DNA of 64,000 bases from Reyranella sp. (GTDB taxonomy: Bacteria; Pseudomonadota; Alphaproteobacteria; Reyranellales; Reyranellaceae): contig NZ_JAFKJN010000023.1 in NCBI RefSeq assembly GCF_017305915.1, positions 62,001-126,000 of the forward strand. Reading direction: 5' to 3'. The notes beneath the pieces were generated by a model, which ran no database searches, was not told the DNA's origin, and saw nothing but the letters and a program-made list of their open reading frames with translations. The stretch's first letter is position 1. Each line of letters starts with the position of its first letter. This document shows, piece by piece, positions 1-7,779 of this stretch. The translations under genes and the position numbers were made by a program.

Positions 1-654
1 GCCAAGGGCGAAGCGCTCGCGAAAGAGCTCGGCAAGGCCGTGGCCTTCGTCCCGCTCGACGTCACCGACGAGCCGGCGTGGCAAAAGGCCGTGACGACGA
101 CGGTCGAGACTTTCGGCGGCCTGCACGGTCTGCTGAACGCAGCCGGTGTCGGCGTGCGCAACTCGATCGAGGACTGCAGCCTCGAGGAGTATCGCCGGGT
201 CAACGACATCAACTCGATGGGCACCTTCCTCGGCTGCAAGCAGGCGATCCCGGCGATGGCCAAGACGATCAAGGAACAGGGCGGCGGCGGCTCGATCGTC
301 AACATCTCCTCGGTGCTCGGGTTGCGCGGCGCCTCCTATGCCATGGCCTACTGCGCCAGCAAGGGCGCGGTGCGCTCGCTGACCAAGAACGTGGCGCTGC
401 ACTGCGCCCAGATGAAGTACGGCATCCGCTGCAACTCGGTGCATCCGGGCTACATCGACACGCCGATGATCGCGCCGCGGCTCTCGGGCACGATCGACAA
501 CATGAGCGGCCGGCAGTGGCTCGAGACCCTGCATCCGCTGGGGCGGCTCGGCCAGGCGGAAGAGGTCGCCAACATGATCCTCTTCCTGCTGAGCGACGAG
601 TCGGGCTTCTCGACCGGCTCGGAGTTCGTCTGCGACGGCGGGCTGACGGCGTAG
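1..654 (+). CDS. SDR-family oxidoreductase, 3' part (5' end outside window)
   Basis: The reading frame is open from the first base and ends at TAG 652-654, giving 217 residues. The N-terminal strand with the TGxxxGxG dinucleotide-binding motif lies outside the window, so this is the C-terminal five sixths of a classical short-chain dehydrogenase/reductase. Visible family marks are the LNAAG motif near residue 48, the catalytic Ser in NISSVLG, the YCASK active-site Tyr/Lys pair, the NSVHPGYIDTP stretch after the Lys, and a C-terminal DGGLTA. These predict an NAD(P)-dependent alcohol/ketone oxidoreductase in the cytoplasm. The substrate cannot be read from the sequence. An 8-bp perfect hairpin follows the stop, and the next gene is convergent. 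Confidence 0.93.
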   Translation, partial: AKGEALAKELGKAVAFVPLDVTDEPAWQKAVTTTVETFGGLHGLLNAAGVGVRNSIEDCSLEEYRRVNDINSMGTFLGCKQAIPAMAKTIKEQGGGGSIVNISSVLGLRGASYAMAYCASKGAVRSLTKNVALHCAQMKYGIRCNSVHPGYIDTPMIAPRLSGTIDNMSGRQWLETLHPLGRLGQAEEVANMILFLLSDESGFSTGSEFVCDGGLTA

Positions 655-661
655 TCCAGAA

Positions 662-682
662 CAGTCCAGCCGGCCTGGACTG
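662..682 (+). terminator. Hairpin after the SDR gene
   Basis: Perfect inverted repeat CAGTCCAG / CTGGACTG (8-bp stem, 5-nt loop) starting 7 bases after the SDR stop codon. No T-tract follows, so it is at best a weak intrinsic terminator or a 3'-end stabilising hairpin. The stretch 683-880 holds nothing else recognisable. Confidence 0.5.
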
Positions 683-880
683 CCAACCCTTTGGCGGATC
701 AGCCTTTTCGGCCGAAAGTCCAGGAATCCACGACACCCTCCCCCTGGATTCACTCCTTCTTCTTCCGGTCGAGACGCGCAACGCAGATGAGGACACGCAG
801 AGCAGCGGCGTCATGCGCGCGATTCTGCCCTGGCGCGCACAGACTCCTAATTTGGGCATTGGACGCAGTTTTTCCGTAAG

Positions 881-947
881 TGAATCAAGCGGCGCACGGC
901 GTTCCATTGCCCATAATGGCTACGCATCCCGAGGCGTTATCCACAGG
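881..947. repeat. Intergenic element with DnaA-box-like 9-mer, copy 1
   Basis: This element shares an ordered set of blocks with 49784-49855: TGAATCA (881-887), then exactly 16 bases, then CCATTGCCCATAATG (904-918), then about 20 bases, then TTATCCACAGG (937-947). TTATCCACA matches the DnaA-box consensus TTATNCACA exactly. Both copies lie between convergent genes and abut the 3' end of the leftward gene; here the hydrolase stop begins at 954. The function is unknown. A dispersed intergenic repeat, a DnaA-titrating site or a transcribed 3'-end element are all possible. Confidence 0.55.
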
Positions 948-953
948 TTTTGG

Positions 954-1838
954 TCAGTTTTTCATCCCGGTGATCGAGTTGGCGAGCGCGCGCGGGTCGC
1001 GCTGGGGCCAGCGGCCGGTCTCGACCTGGACGATGAACTCGTTGACGATCCGGTTGAACTGGTCGGGATCCTCGAGGTTGATGGTGTGGCCGCAGTTGGG
1101 CATCACCGCCAGCGCCGAGGTCGGGATCTCGCGCTTCATCAGCACCGACGGCGTCAGGCACGGCCAGTCCTCGTCGCCGGTCAGGATCAGCGTCGGCGTG
1201 GTCATCTTGCGCATGCCCTCGACCAGGTCGTAGAGCGACGGCCGCTGGCCCTGGCAGCCGATCTGGGTGTTGGCCGAGCCCAGCGCCGAATGCTCGCCGA
1301 GCTCCTTCTTGAACTGCGCGAAGCCGCGCGGGTCCTTGTTCTCGAACTGCACGCGCGTGGGACCGTAGGCGTACTTCTCGGCGAAGGCCGGCATGCCCTC
1401 GCCGAGCAGCGACTTGGCCACGACCTCGACCTCGGCCCGGAACTTGGCCTGCTGGTCGCGCTCGGCGCCGTAGCCCACGCCCGCCACGACCAGCGACAGC
1501 GCGTGGGCCGGGTGGCGCAGGCCGAAATGCAGCGAAGCGAAGCCGCCCATCGACAGGCCGACCACGTGCGCCTTGTCGATCTTGAGATGCTTCATCACCG
1601 CCAGGATGTCGTCGGTGGCGCGATTCTGCGAGTAGCTGGCCGGCTTCTCCGGGATGTCCGACGGCGGATAGCCGCGCGCGCTGTAGGTGATGCAGCGATG
1701 GCGCTGGCCGAAGAAGCGCATCTGGGCCTCCCACGAGCGGTGGTCGGCAGCGAACTCGTGCACGAACACGATCGGCGTCCCGCTGCCCACCTCCTCGTAA
1801 TAGAGCTTCACCCCGTCGTCGGTCGTCGCGTGCGGCAT
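954..1838 (-). CDS. Alpha/beta-fold hydrolase
   Basis: This 294-residue protein has the alpha/beta-hydrolase layout: an oxyanion-hole strand near residue 25 (VFVHEF), the nucleophile elbow GLSMGG near residue 95, a probable acid in TGDEDWPCL and the catalytic His in CGHTINLEDPDQF near the C-terminus. It probably hydrolyses an ester, lactone or C-C bond of a small carboxylate (3-oxoadipate enol-lactonase/MhpC-like), but the substrate is unknown. It begins 7 bases after the stop of the ABC ATPase gene and is the last gene of a leftward operon of binding protein, permease, ATPase and hydrolase. The hydrolase may therefore act on the imported compound. Confidence 0.9.
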   Translation of the reverse strand: MPHATTDDGVKLYYEEVGSGTPIVFVHEFAADHRSWEAQMRFFGQRHRCITYSARGYPPSDIPEKPASYSQNRATDDILAVMKHLKIDKAHVVGLSMGGFASLHFGLRHPAHALSLVVAGVGYGAERDQQAKFRAEVEVVAKSLLGEGMPAFAEKYAYGPTRVQFENKDPRGFAQFKKELGEHSALGSANTQIGCQGQRPSLYDLVEGMRKMTTPTLILTGDEDWPCLTPSVLMKREIPTSALAVMPNCGHTINLEDPDQFNRIVNEFIVQVETGRWPQRDPRALANSITGMKN

Positions 1839-1845
1839 GGCATCC

Positions 1846-2607
1846 TCAATCGAAGTCGCGATCGGCGCCGATCAGCCCGCGCAGCTCGCGGGCCAGCGCC
1901 GAAAAGGCTTCCGATTGTGGCGCGCGCGGACGCGGCAGGTCCACCTTGATGTCTGCCGCGATGCGGCCCGGCCGCGGGGTGAACACCAGGATGCGGTCGG
2001 CCAGCAGCAGCGCCTCGTCGATCGAGTGCGTCACGAACAGCACCGTGGTGCGCTGCTTCTCCCAGATCGACAGCAGCTCGTCCTGCAGCTTGCCGCGGGT
2101 CTGCGCATCGAGCGCCCCGAACGGCTCGTCCATCAGCAGCGCCCTGGGCCCGGTCGTCAGCGCTCGCGCGATGCCGACCCGCTGGCGCATGCCGCCCGAC
2201 AGCTCGTGCGGATAACGGTCGCCGAAGCCGGTCAGGCCGGTCATCTCGATGAACTGCGCAGCCGTCGCCGTACGCTCGCCCGCAGCCACGCCGCGCGCCT
2301 TCATGTTGAACTCGACGTTCTTGCGCACCGTCATCCACGGGAACAGGCCATGGTCCTGGAAGACGATGGCAGCCGCGGGCGACGGCCCGTCCAGCGTCTT
2401 GCCGGCGACCGCGATGTTGCCCGCGGTCGGCTCCTCCAGCCCCGCCACGAGCTGCAGCAGGGTGGACTTGCCGCAGCCCGAGCGGCCGAGCAGGCAGACG
2501 AAGTCGCCCGAATCACAGGTGAAGTCGATGCCGCGCAGCGCCTCCACCGACTCGGTCTTGACTGGATAGATCTTGCCGACGCCGGCACATTCGATGAAGC
2601 GGTTCAT
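1846..2607 (-). CDS. NitT/TauT-family ABC transporter ATPase
   Basis: ATP-binding subunit of 253 residues, typical for the SsuB/TauB/NrtD group. Walker A is GRSGCGKST (about residues 41-49), the Q-loop is in VFQDHGLFPW, the signature is LSGGMRQRVGIARAL (about 136-150), Walker B is ALLMDEPFGALD, and the switch His is in FVTHSIDEAL. All catalytic motifs are intact. The start ATG overlaps the permease stop by 4 bases (ATGA), implying translational coupling. It energises import of a small anionic organic solute (sulfonate, nitrate, taurine or a related compound). The family does not identify the ligand. Confidence 0.95.
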   Translation of the reverse strand: MNRFIECAGVGKIYPVKTESVEALRGIDFTCDSGDFVCLLGRSGCGKSTLLQLVAGLEEPTAGNIAVAGKTLDGPSPAAAIVFQDHGLFPWMTVRKNVEFNMKARGVAAGERTATAAQFIEMTGLTGFGDRYPHELSGGMRQRVGIARALTTGPRALLMDEPFGALDAQTRGKLQDELLSIWEKQRTTVLFVTHSIDEALLLADRILVFTPRPGRIAADIKVDLPRPRAPQSEAFSALARELRGLIGADRDFD

Positions 2608-3365
2608 TCGGGCGAGGCCGTGAGGCCCTCCTGCCAGCGACAGACGTAACTGCGGGCCAGCCGCACCAGCTGGTCGGCCAGCAAGCCGATGGCGCCGATG
2701 ACGATGATGCCGGCGATGATGAGGTCCGAGCGGAAGGTGAGCTGCGCGTTCAGGATCATGTAGCCCAAGCCCGACTTCACTGCGATCATCTCGGCCGTCA
2801 CGACGGTGAGCCAGCCCGCGCCGACCGCGAGCCGCAGCCCGGTGAAGATCGCCGGCAGCGCGGCCGGCAAGATGATGTCCTTCATCACCAGGAACTCAGC
2901 GGCGCGGGCGGCACGCGCGACCTTGATCAGCGTGCGCTCGATGCCGCGCACGCCAAAGATGGTGTTGATCAAGAGCGGCCACAGGCCGGACAGGAAGATC
3001 AGCGAGATCGCCGGCTTGTCGCCGATGCCGAGGAACAGGATGGCGAGCGGGATCAGCGAGATCGGCGGCACCGACCGGAAGATCTGGATCGACCAGTCGG
3101 TCAGGAGGTCGAGCCAGCGGTAGCGGCCGATCATCAGGCCGAGCGGCACCGCCACCGCGAACGAACAGGAGATGCCGGCGATCACGCGACCGATGCTCGA
3201 CAAGGCATGGTCGACGACCGTCGGCAGGTCGTCGACGAACACCGCCAGCACCTTCGCAATCGGCGGCAGCAGGACCGGCGGGTAGACCTTGGCCTGCACC
3301 GCCAGATGCCAGGCGAGCAACAGGAGCGCGAGGGGCAGCAGCCCCAGCGCGCGCTGGAGCCGCAT
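2604..3365 (-). CDS. NitT/TauT-family ABC transporter permease
   Basis: Inner-membrane permease of 253 residues with about six hydrophobic segments and the BPD_transp_1 coupling region around ARAARAAEFLVMKDIILPAALP, which contacts the ATPase. The ATG at 3365 is chosen because it overlaps the TGA of the upstream binding-protein gene (TGATG) and places a hydrophobic segment directly after MRLQRALG. A longer in-frame extension to 3710 exists only as overlap with the binding-protein gene. It overlaps the ATPase start by 4 bases. Confidence 0.94.
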   Translation of the reverse strand: MRLQRALGLLPLALLLLAWHLAVQAKVYPPVLLPPIAKVLAVFVDDLPTVVDHALSSIGRVIAGISCSFAVAVPLGLMIGRYRWLDLLTDWSIQIFRSVPPISLIPLAILFLGIGDKPAISLIFLSGLWPLLINTIFGVRGIERTLIKVARAARAAEFLVMKDIILPAALPAIFTGLRLAVGAGWLTVVTAEMIAVKSGLGYMILNAQLTFRSDLIIAGIIVIGAIGLLADQLVRLARSYVCRWQEGLTASPE

Positions 3366-4294
3366 CAAACGTTGCCGAGATTGAGGAAGCTGCCCCAGTC
3401 CGGCTCCTTCTCCAGCATCTTGTCGTCGATCATCATCTTGGCGAGCGACTTCAGGCCGCCGATGAAGGGCGCGCCCGACTCGGCCGAGAAGAACAGGTTC
3501 CTGGTCGAGAGCTCGGCCACTTCCCTGGGCATCTTGAACTGCTTGATCGTGGTCTCGATGGCGATCGCGGTGTTGGCTGCCATCTCCTTCGTCGCCTTGA
3601 CATGCGCCTGCACCATCTTCTTCGTGAGGTCCGGTTCGGCCTTGGTGAACTTCTCCGAGGCGACGAAGCCCAGGTTGGTCTTGCCCATCGGCGAATCGTA
3701 CGGCACCCACAGCCGCTTGCCCCAGCCGCTCTGCTCGGCAAGCGCCGCATAAGGCTCGAAGCAGCAGATCGCGCCGACATCGCCGCGCATCAGCGGGATC
3801 GGCTGGTCCTGGTTGTCCATGAAGGCCATCTCGACCTTGCCGAACACGCCCTCCTGCTTGAGCTTCCAGTTGAGCGAGACCAGGCCGATCGAGCCGTTCT
3901 GCACCGCAACCTTCTTGCCCACCAGGTCCTTGAAGCTGTTGATCGACGGCTGGGCCAGCACCATCCAGCCGCCGTCGCAGCCGTTGGCCAGCACCTGCAT
4001 GGGGAAGCCCTTGGTCGCAACCTGCATGGTGGCCGAAAGACCGCCATTGCCGATATCGACATCGCCGGAGGCGACCGCCTGCATGCGCTGCACCAGCGAC
4101 GGGAACATCACCAGCTCGAGATCGATGCCCTCCTCCTTCAGGAGCTTGGGCATCAGGAAGGCGGCGTTGGTCGTGGTGGTGAAGGCCGAGCCCATCTTCA
4201 CCTTGCGCAGGTTCTGGCCAAGGACGCCGCGTGAGACGATGGCGGGCGCGGCGAAGGACGCGGCAGCAGTGGCAATGAGATGGCGGCGCAGCAT
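3365..4294 (-). CDS. NitT/TauT-family ABC substrate-binding protein
   Basis: Periplasmic ligand-binding protein of 309 residues. The start MLRRHLIATAAAS at 4294 is supported by a GGAGA-type ribosome site and gives a normal export signal with cleavage near the AxA-like end (VSRGVLGQ). The in-frame extension to 4447 would bury the signal. The body has features of NMT1/SsuA-like proteins: an N-lobe start (KVKMGSAFTTTTNAAFLMPKLLK), VASGDVDIGNGG and DLVGKKVAVQNGS. It is the first gene of the leftward transporter operon and is divergent from a 2OG-Fe dioxygenase gene. The ligand is unknown. Confidence 0.92.
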   Translation of the reverse strand: MLRRHLIATAAASFAAPAIVSRGVLGQNLRKVKMGSAFTTTTNAAFLMPKLLKEEGIDLELVMFPSLVQRMQAVASGDVDIGNGGLSATMQVATKGFPMQVLANGCDGGWMVLAQPSINSFKDLVGKKVAVQNGSIGLVSLNWKLKQEGVFGKVEMAFMDNQDQPIPLMRGDVGAICCFEPYAALAEQSGWGKRLWVPYDSPMGKTNLGFVASEKFTKAEPDLTKKMVQAHVKATKEMAANTAIAIETTIKQFKMPREVAELSTRNLFFSAESGAPFIGGLKSLAKMMIDDKMLEKEPDWGSFLNLGNV

Positions 4295-4412
4295 GGATGG
4301 CTTCTCCCCAAGAGGCGGTGGCTCAGCGAAAATGCAAAGCCCGCGCCAAACCCTAGAATCCTTCATGCCGCCTGCTTGCCCCACAAGGGGTGAGCGATGA
4401 TAGGCTGATGAC

Positions 4413-5171
4413 ATGAGCGAGATCGGTACCGGACTGCAGAACGCCACGGGGATTCGCAGTGCGATCGCCCGCGCGGGTTATGCCTTCGTCGAGGCGTCGG
4501 ACATGCGCACCGCGCTCGGCCGCTTCGGCACCCTCGCCGACTGGCCGGCCTTCGCCGAGAGTTGGAACGATCTCTCCACCGACACCTACATGGCCGATGG
4601 CGGCCGCTACCGCCGCCGTCGCTTCGGCGTGTGGCGCGCCGGCCGCCCCGAGGCTGGAAAAGGCGGCGCGATCGAGCGCGGGCCGCACCAGCCGCACTAC
4701 CAGGGCCTCGACTACAACACCCTGAACGGCGGCATCGAGCGCTGGTTCGAGCCGATCACCGACGCGATCGGCGACGGCGCCACGATGAGCACCATCCTTG
4801 ACTATTGTCGAGCCCTGTTCGGCCGCCTCGCGCCCGAGACCGAGCGCTGGCACATCGAGGTCCATCAGTTCCGCATCGAGGCGCGGCTCGGCGAGCAGGG
4901 CAAGCCGACGCCCGAGGGCATGCATCGCGACGGCGTCGACTACGTGCTGGTGATGATGGTCGCCCGCCGCAACATCCAGAGCGGCACGACCACCATCCAT
5001 GACCTCGACAAGCGCACGCTCGGCAGCTTCACCCTGACCGACCCGCTCGATTCGGCGCTGGTCGACGATGCGCGCTGCTATCACGGCGTCACCCCGGTCG
5101 AACCGGAGAATGCCGCGCAGCCCGCCTATCGCGACGTGCTGGTCGTGACCTTCAGGAAGGCGTCGGCTTAG
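4413..5171 (+). CDS. 2OG-Fe dioxygenase family protein (PF10014-like)
   Basis: This 252-residue protein resembles the 2OG-Fe_Oxy_2 family, which includes the Bacillus L-isoleucine hydroxylase. Visible marks are EVHQFRIEA near residue 150, the metal-binding H-x-D in GMHRDGVDYV, a second His in CYHGVTPV and the closing RDVLVVTF strand. It is predicted to hydroxylate a free amino acid or similar small substrate using 2-oxoglutarate and Fe(II). It is divergent from the NitT/TauT binding-protein gene with 118 bases between, so shared regulation is plausible. A 128-bp palindromic repeat fills the space after its stop. Confidence 0.85.
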   Translation: MSEIGTGLQNATGIRSAIARAGYAFVEASDMRTALGRFGTLADWPAFAESWNDLSTDTYMADGGRYRRRRFGVWRAGRPEAGKGGAIERGPHQPHYQGLDYNTLNGGIERWFEPITDAIGDGATMSTILDYCRALFGRLAPETERWHIEVHQFRIEARLGEQGKPTPEGMHRDGVDYVLVMMVARRNIQSGTTTIHDLDKRTLGSFTLTDPLDSALVDDARCYHGVTPVEPENAAQPAYRDVLVVTFRKASA

Positions 5172-5175
5172 CTGG

Positions 5176-5303
5176 CCTCCCCATTCATATGGGGAGGTGT
5201 CGGCGTCATGCGCCGACGGAGGGGTCATGAGCCCCGCCACGATTGCTGCTTCTGACCCCTCCGTCGCGGACTACCGCGACACCTCCCCATATGAATGGGG
5301 AGG
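5176..5303. repeat. 128-bp nested palindromic repeat, copy 1
   Basis: The ends are perfect inverted repeats of 27 bp (CCTCCCCATTCATATGGGGA at the left end, its complement at the right end). Inside are five hairpins in series: CCTCCCCAT/ATGGGGAGG, GTCGGCG/CGCCGAC, an outer pair GGAGGGGTCA/TGACCCCTCC, GTCGCGG/CCGCGAC, and the mirrored terminal hairpin. It fills the gap between two convergent genes and encodes nothing. A second copy is at 9079-9207. This looks like a REP/MITE-type dispersed palindrome that could also act as a bidirectional terminator. Confidence 0.85.
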
Positions 5304-5308
5304 ATGGC

Positions 5309-6133
5309 TCACGCTGCGATCTTCATCCGCGCCACGGTGCAGCTCACCGCGAAGATCGGCACCGGCTCGCAGAACTCGATCGTGCCCTTGGCGCCCTTGG
5401 CTGCCGCGGCGGCGGCGATGAAAGTGCGGATCTCGAAGCCGCCCTGCCCGCCGTCGCGATAGATCTCGGCGTCGCTGTAGGACAGTAGCGCTTCGCGATC
5501 GTTGGCCGCCCAACGCGCGAGAAACTCCCGATCCCATTTTTCGTTGATCTTGCCGCTGTCGGGCGTCGCGGGCCAATGCGAGATGCCGCCGGTCGCGACC
5601 AGCGCGATACGCTCGGGCAACGCGTCGGCTGCCGCGCGCAACGCCTCGCCGAACGCCCAGGCGCGCTTGAGCGGCGTCAAGGGCGGGCCCTGACAGTTGA
5701 TGTTGGCCGGGATGATCGGCAGGTCGTAGTCCGGCGTCAGGAAGTGCAAGGGCACCGAGATGCCGTGGTCGAACTTCCATTCCTCGGCGTAGGCCACATC
5801 GACCGTCTGCATGACGCGCTCGATCAGCTTGCGGGACAGAGCCTTGTTGCCCGGCACCGTGGTGCGCCTGATGCGCAGGAACGCCTCGTCCTCGATCGGC
5901 CCTTCGTAGGAGTCGGCCATGCCGATCGCGAAGGCTGGCATGTTGTTCATGAAGAAGTTCGCGAAATGCTCGGCCGCCACCACGATCAGCGCATCGGGCC
6001 GGGTGGCGCGGATGTCGTCGCCCATCCGGCCGAGCGCCCCGTGCAGCGCCTGGCGCGTCTGGGTGTCGGCGCGCTCGGCGCGGGCGGTGATGCCGGGCGC
6101 GTGGCTGCAGGCGCCGCAATAGACCAGGGGCAT
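5309..6133 (-). CDS. Class III extradiol ring-cleavage dioxygenase, catalytic (LigB-type) subunit
   Basis: This 274-residue protein matches the LigB superfamily. The N-terminus has the metal-ligand His in CSHAPG. Further His residues lie in AAEHFANFF, FDHGISVPLHFL and GGISHWPATPDSG, the positions expected for Fe(II) binding and catalysis. The family cleaves catecholic rings such as protocatechuate or gallate with O2. Its start overlaps the stop of the small LigA-type gene by one base (TGATG), so the two subunits are co-translated. A LysR regulator is divergent upstream. The exact aromatic substrate is not determined. Confidence 0.9.
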   Translation of the reverse strand: MPLVYCGACSHAPGITARAERADTQTRQALHGALGRMGDDIRATRPDALIVVAAEHFANFFMNNMPAFAIGMADSYEGPIEDEAFLRIRRTTVPGNKALSRKLIERVMQTVDVAYAEEWKFDHGISVPLHFLTPDYDLPIIPANINCQGPPLTPLKRAWAFGEALRAAADALPERIALVATGGISHWPATPDSGKINEKWDREFLARWAANDREALLSYSDAEIYRDGGQGGFEIRTFIAAAAAAKGAKGTIEFCEPVPIFAVSCTVARMKIAA

Positions 6134-6501
6134 CAGCGAGCCTCCCTCTCACTTTTCAGACGGGCGTCGTGCGCGTCGATGCCCTCATAGCCGGTGGCGG
6201 CATAGACGCCCTCGCGCACCTGGCCGTGCTGCTTCAGACCCTGGCGCATGCGCTCGAGATAGTCGGTCCATTCGATCTTGTGCAGGGCCGCGAAGTGCAT
6301 CAGCAGTTGGCCGTTGACGCCCAGCACGTAGAGCAGGCCGATGTCCGGCCCCGCTTCCCCTACTCCTACGATGGCGCGGCGCTCCTCGTCGCTGAGCTCG
6401 TACTCGGCCAGCACCGCGTCGCGCTCGGCGGCATAGCGCTCGCGCTGCCGCGGATCGCGGTTGAGCTGGTAGATCAGTTTCTGGACCTGGTAGAGGCTCA
6501 T
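6133..6501 (-). CDS. Extradiol dioxygenase small (LigA-type) subunit
   Basis: 122 residues, close to the usual size of the alpha (LigA) subunit of protocatechuate 4,5-dioxygenase-type enzymes. The protein is mostly helical, with LIYQLNRDPRQRERYAAERD near the N-terminus and LSDEERRAIVGVGEAGPDIG in the middle, both characteristic of the LigA fold that caps the LigB active site. The ATG at 6501 (MSLYQVQKL) is preferred over the longer frame to 6597 because upstream residues are Arg-rich and unlike the family. No strong ribosome site is visible. It is the first gene of the two-gene dioxygenase operon. Confidence 0.85.
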   Translation of the reverse strand: MSLYQVQKLIYQLNRDPRQRERYAAERDAVLAEYELSDEERRAIVGVGEAGPDIGLLYVLGVNGQLLMHFAALHKIEWTDYLERMRQGLKQHGQVREGVYAATGYEGIDAHDARLKSEREAR

Positions 6502-6630
6502 CGTGCGTTTCACGTTATCTTGAAGCCGCGCGCCTCGCAAAGATACAGCCTCTCTGCGACCGCACCGGCGAGCCTGATCGGCAGGACACACCCGCATCGG
6601 CCAACGCCGCGAGGTCAGTCCGCGCCTTGC

Positions 6631-6648
6631 GTCACGTGAGAATGTGAC
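6631..6648. promoter_or_regulatory. Inverted repeat in the LigA/LysR divergent promoter region
   Basis: GTCAC-N8-GTGAC is a perfect 5-bp inverted repeat in the 286-base gap between the divergent ligA-like (6501) and lysR-like (6788) genes. LysR regulators normally bind such shared regions. The spacing differs from a strict T-N11-A box, so assignment as the operator is tentative. No other site is recognised in this gap. Confidence 0.3.
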
Positions 6649-6787
6649 CGGTGGCCGCAGCCATCACGACATTGCGACTCCACCGAAGACGCACAGACCT
6701 GCACGTGTCTGGCGCATCCTGCAACGAACGACCACATGCCACTTGTCACGCGCCGGCCACCAGTACGGCCGGCGAACCGGGATTGCC

Positions 6788-7732
6788 ATGAAACGGTCCG
6801 AGTTGGCAGACCTCGCTGCCTTTGTTGCTGTCGCCGAGGGGTTGAGTTTTCGCGCCGGCGCCGCCCGGCTGGGGATCACGCGGTCGGCCCTTTCCCACTG
6901 CATGCAACAGCTCGAGAAGCGGCTCGATGTCCGGCTGCTGCACCGCTCGACGCGCGGCGTCGCGCTGACCGACAGCGGTCGGCGCCTGTTCGATACCTTG
7001 CGGCCGGCCTTCGCCGGCATCGAGCAGGGCCTGGCCGATCTCGACCACGAGCGCGCCAGCCCCTCGGGACGGTTGCGGCTGCATGTCGGCGTCGGGGCGG
7101 CCGCTGCCGTCATCGCGCCGGTGTGGCGCGCCTTCCTCGCCGCGCATCCGCGCGTCGAGCTCGAGCTCGAATTGAGCGACGGGCCGGTCGATGTCGTGGG
7201 CGAAGGCTTCGACGCGGCGATCGCCATCCGCGATTTCGCCGCCGCCGACATGATCGCGGTGAGGGTCTCGGATCCGTGGAAGGCGGTCGTGGTCGGCGCG
7301 CCGTCCTATCTCGCCCGCCGCGGCGAGCCGGCCACGCCGGACGATCTCAGCGTGCACGACTGCGTCCAGTATCGCCTCGACGGCGCGCTTTTTCCCTGGC
7401 CGTTCGTGCGCGAGGGTGCACGCCGCAAGATCGCGGTGCATGGGCCGGTGACGGTCAACAGCAGCGACCTCGCCTTGCGCGCCGCGGTCGACGGGCTGGG
7501 CCTCGCCTGGATGAACGACGGCGTGGCCGAGTCCTTCCTGCGCGCGGGCCAGCTCGTGGCCGTGCTGCAGGACTGGTCGCCCTCGTACGACGGCTATTTC
7601 CTGATCTATCCCGGGCGCCGCCAGGTGCCGTCGGCGTTGCGCGCCCTGATCGACACGCTGCGCGCCCGGCGCGCCTCGCGCGCGCCGACGGATCCCGGCC
7701 TGGTGTTTCCCGGGACCCTGGCGAAAGTCTGA
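6788..7732 (+). CDS. LysR-family transcriptional regulator
   Basis: This 314-residue protein has an N-terminal winged helix-turn-helix (about residues 1-60; FRAGAARLGITRSALSHCMQ is the recognition region) followed by a LysR substrate-binding domain (about 90-295). The start at 6788 (MKRSELADL) gives the standard LysR length; upstream in-frame residues are not family-like. It is divergent from the LigA/LigB-type genes, the classical arrangement for a LysR activator of an aromatic ring-cleavage operon, so control of that operon is the simplest inference. The effector is unknown. Confidence 0.92.
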   Translation: MKRSELADLAAFVAVAEGLSFRAGAARLGITRSALSHCMQQLEKRLDVRLLHRSTRGVALTDSGRRLFDTLRPAFAGIEQGLADLDHERASPSGRLRLHVGVGAAAAVIAPVWRAFLAAHPRVELELELSDGPVDVVGEGFDAAIAIRDFAAADMIAVRVSDPWKAVVVGAPSYLARRGEPATPDDLSVHDCVQYRLDGALFPWPFVREGARRKIAVHGPVTVNSSDLALRAAVDGLGLAWMNDGVAESFLRAGQLVAVLQDWSPSYDGYFLIYPGRRQVPSALRALIDTLRARRASRAPTDPGLVFPGTLAKV

Positions 7733-7779
7733 TCGCTCCGGCCGCTCGGGGAGTGGAAGCGAGCCGGAAGGACAACCGG

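Noticed and set aside
937..945. A perfect DnaA box (TTATCCACA) taken as evidence for a replication origin
   Set aside because: Only one box is here, with no dnaA, parAB, hemE or AT-rich unwinding region nearby. It is kept only as part of a two-copy repeat.
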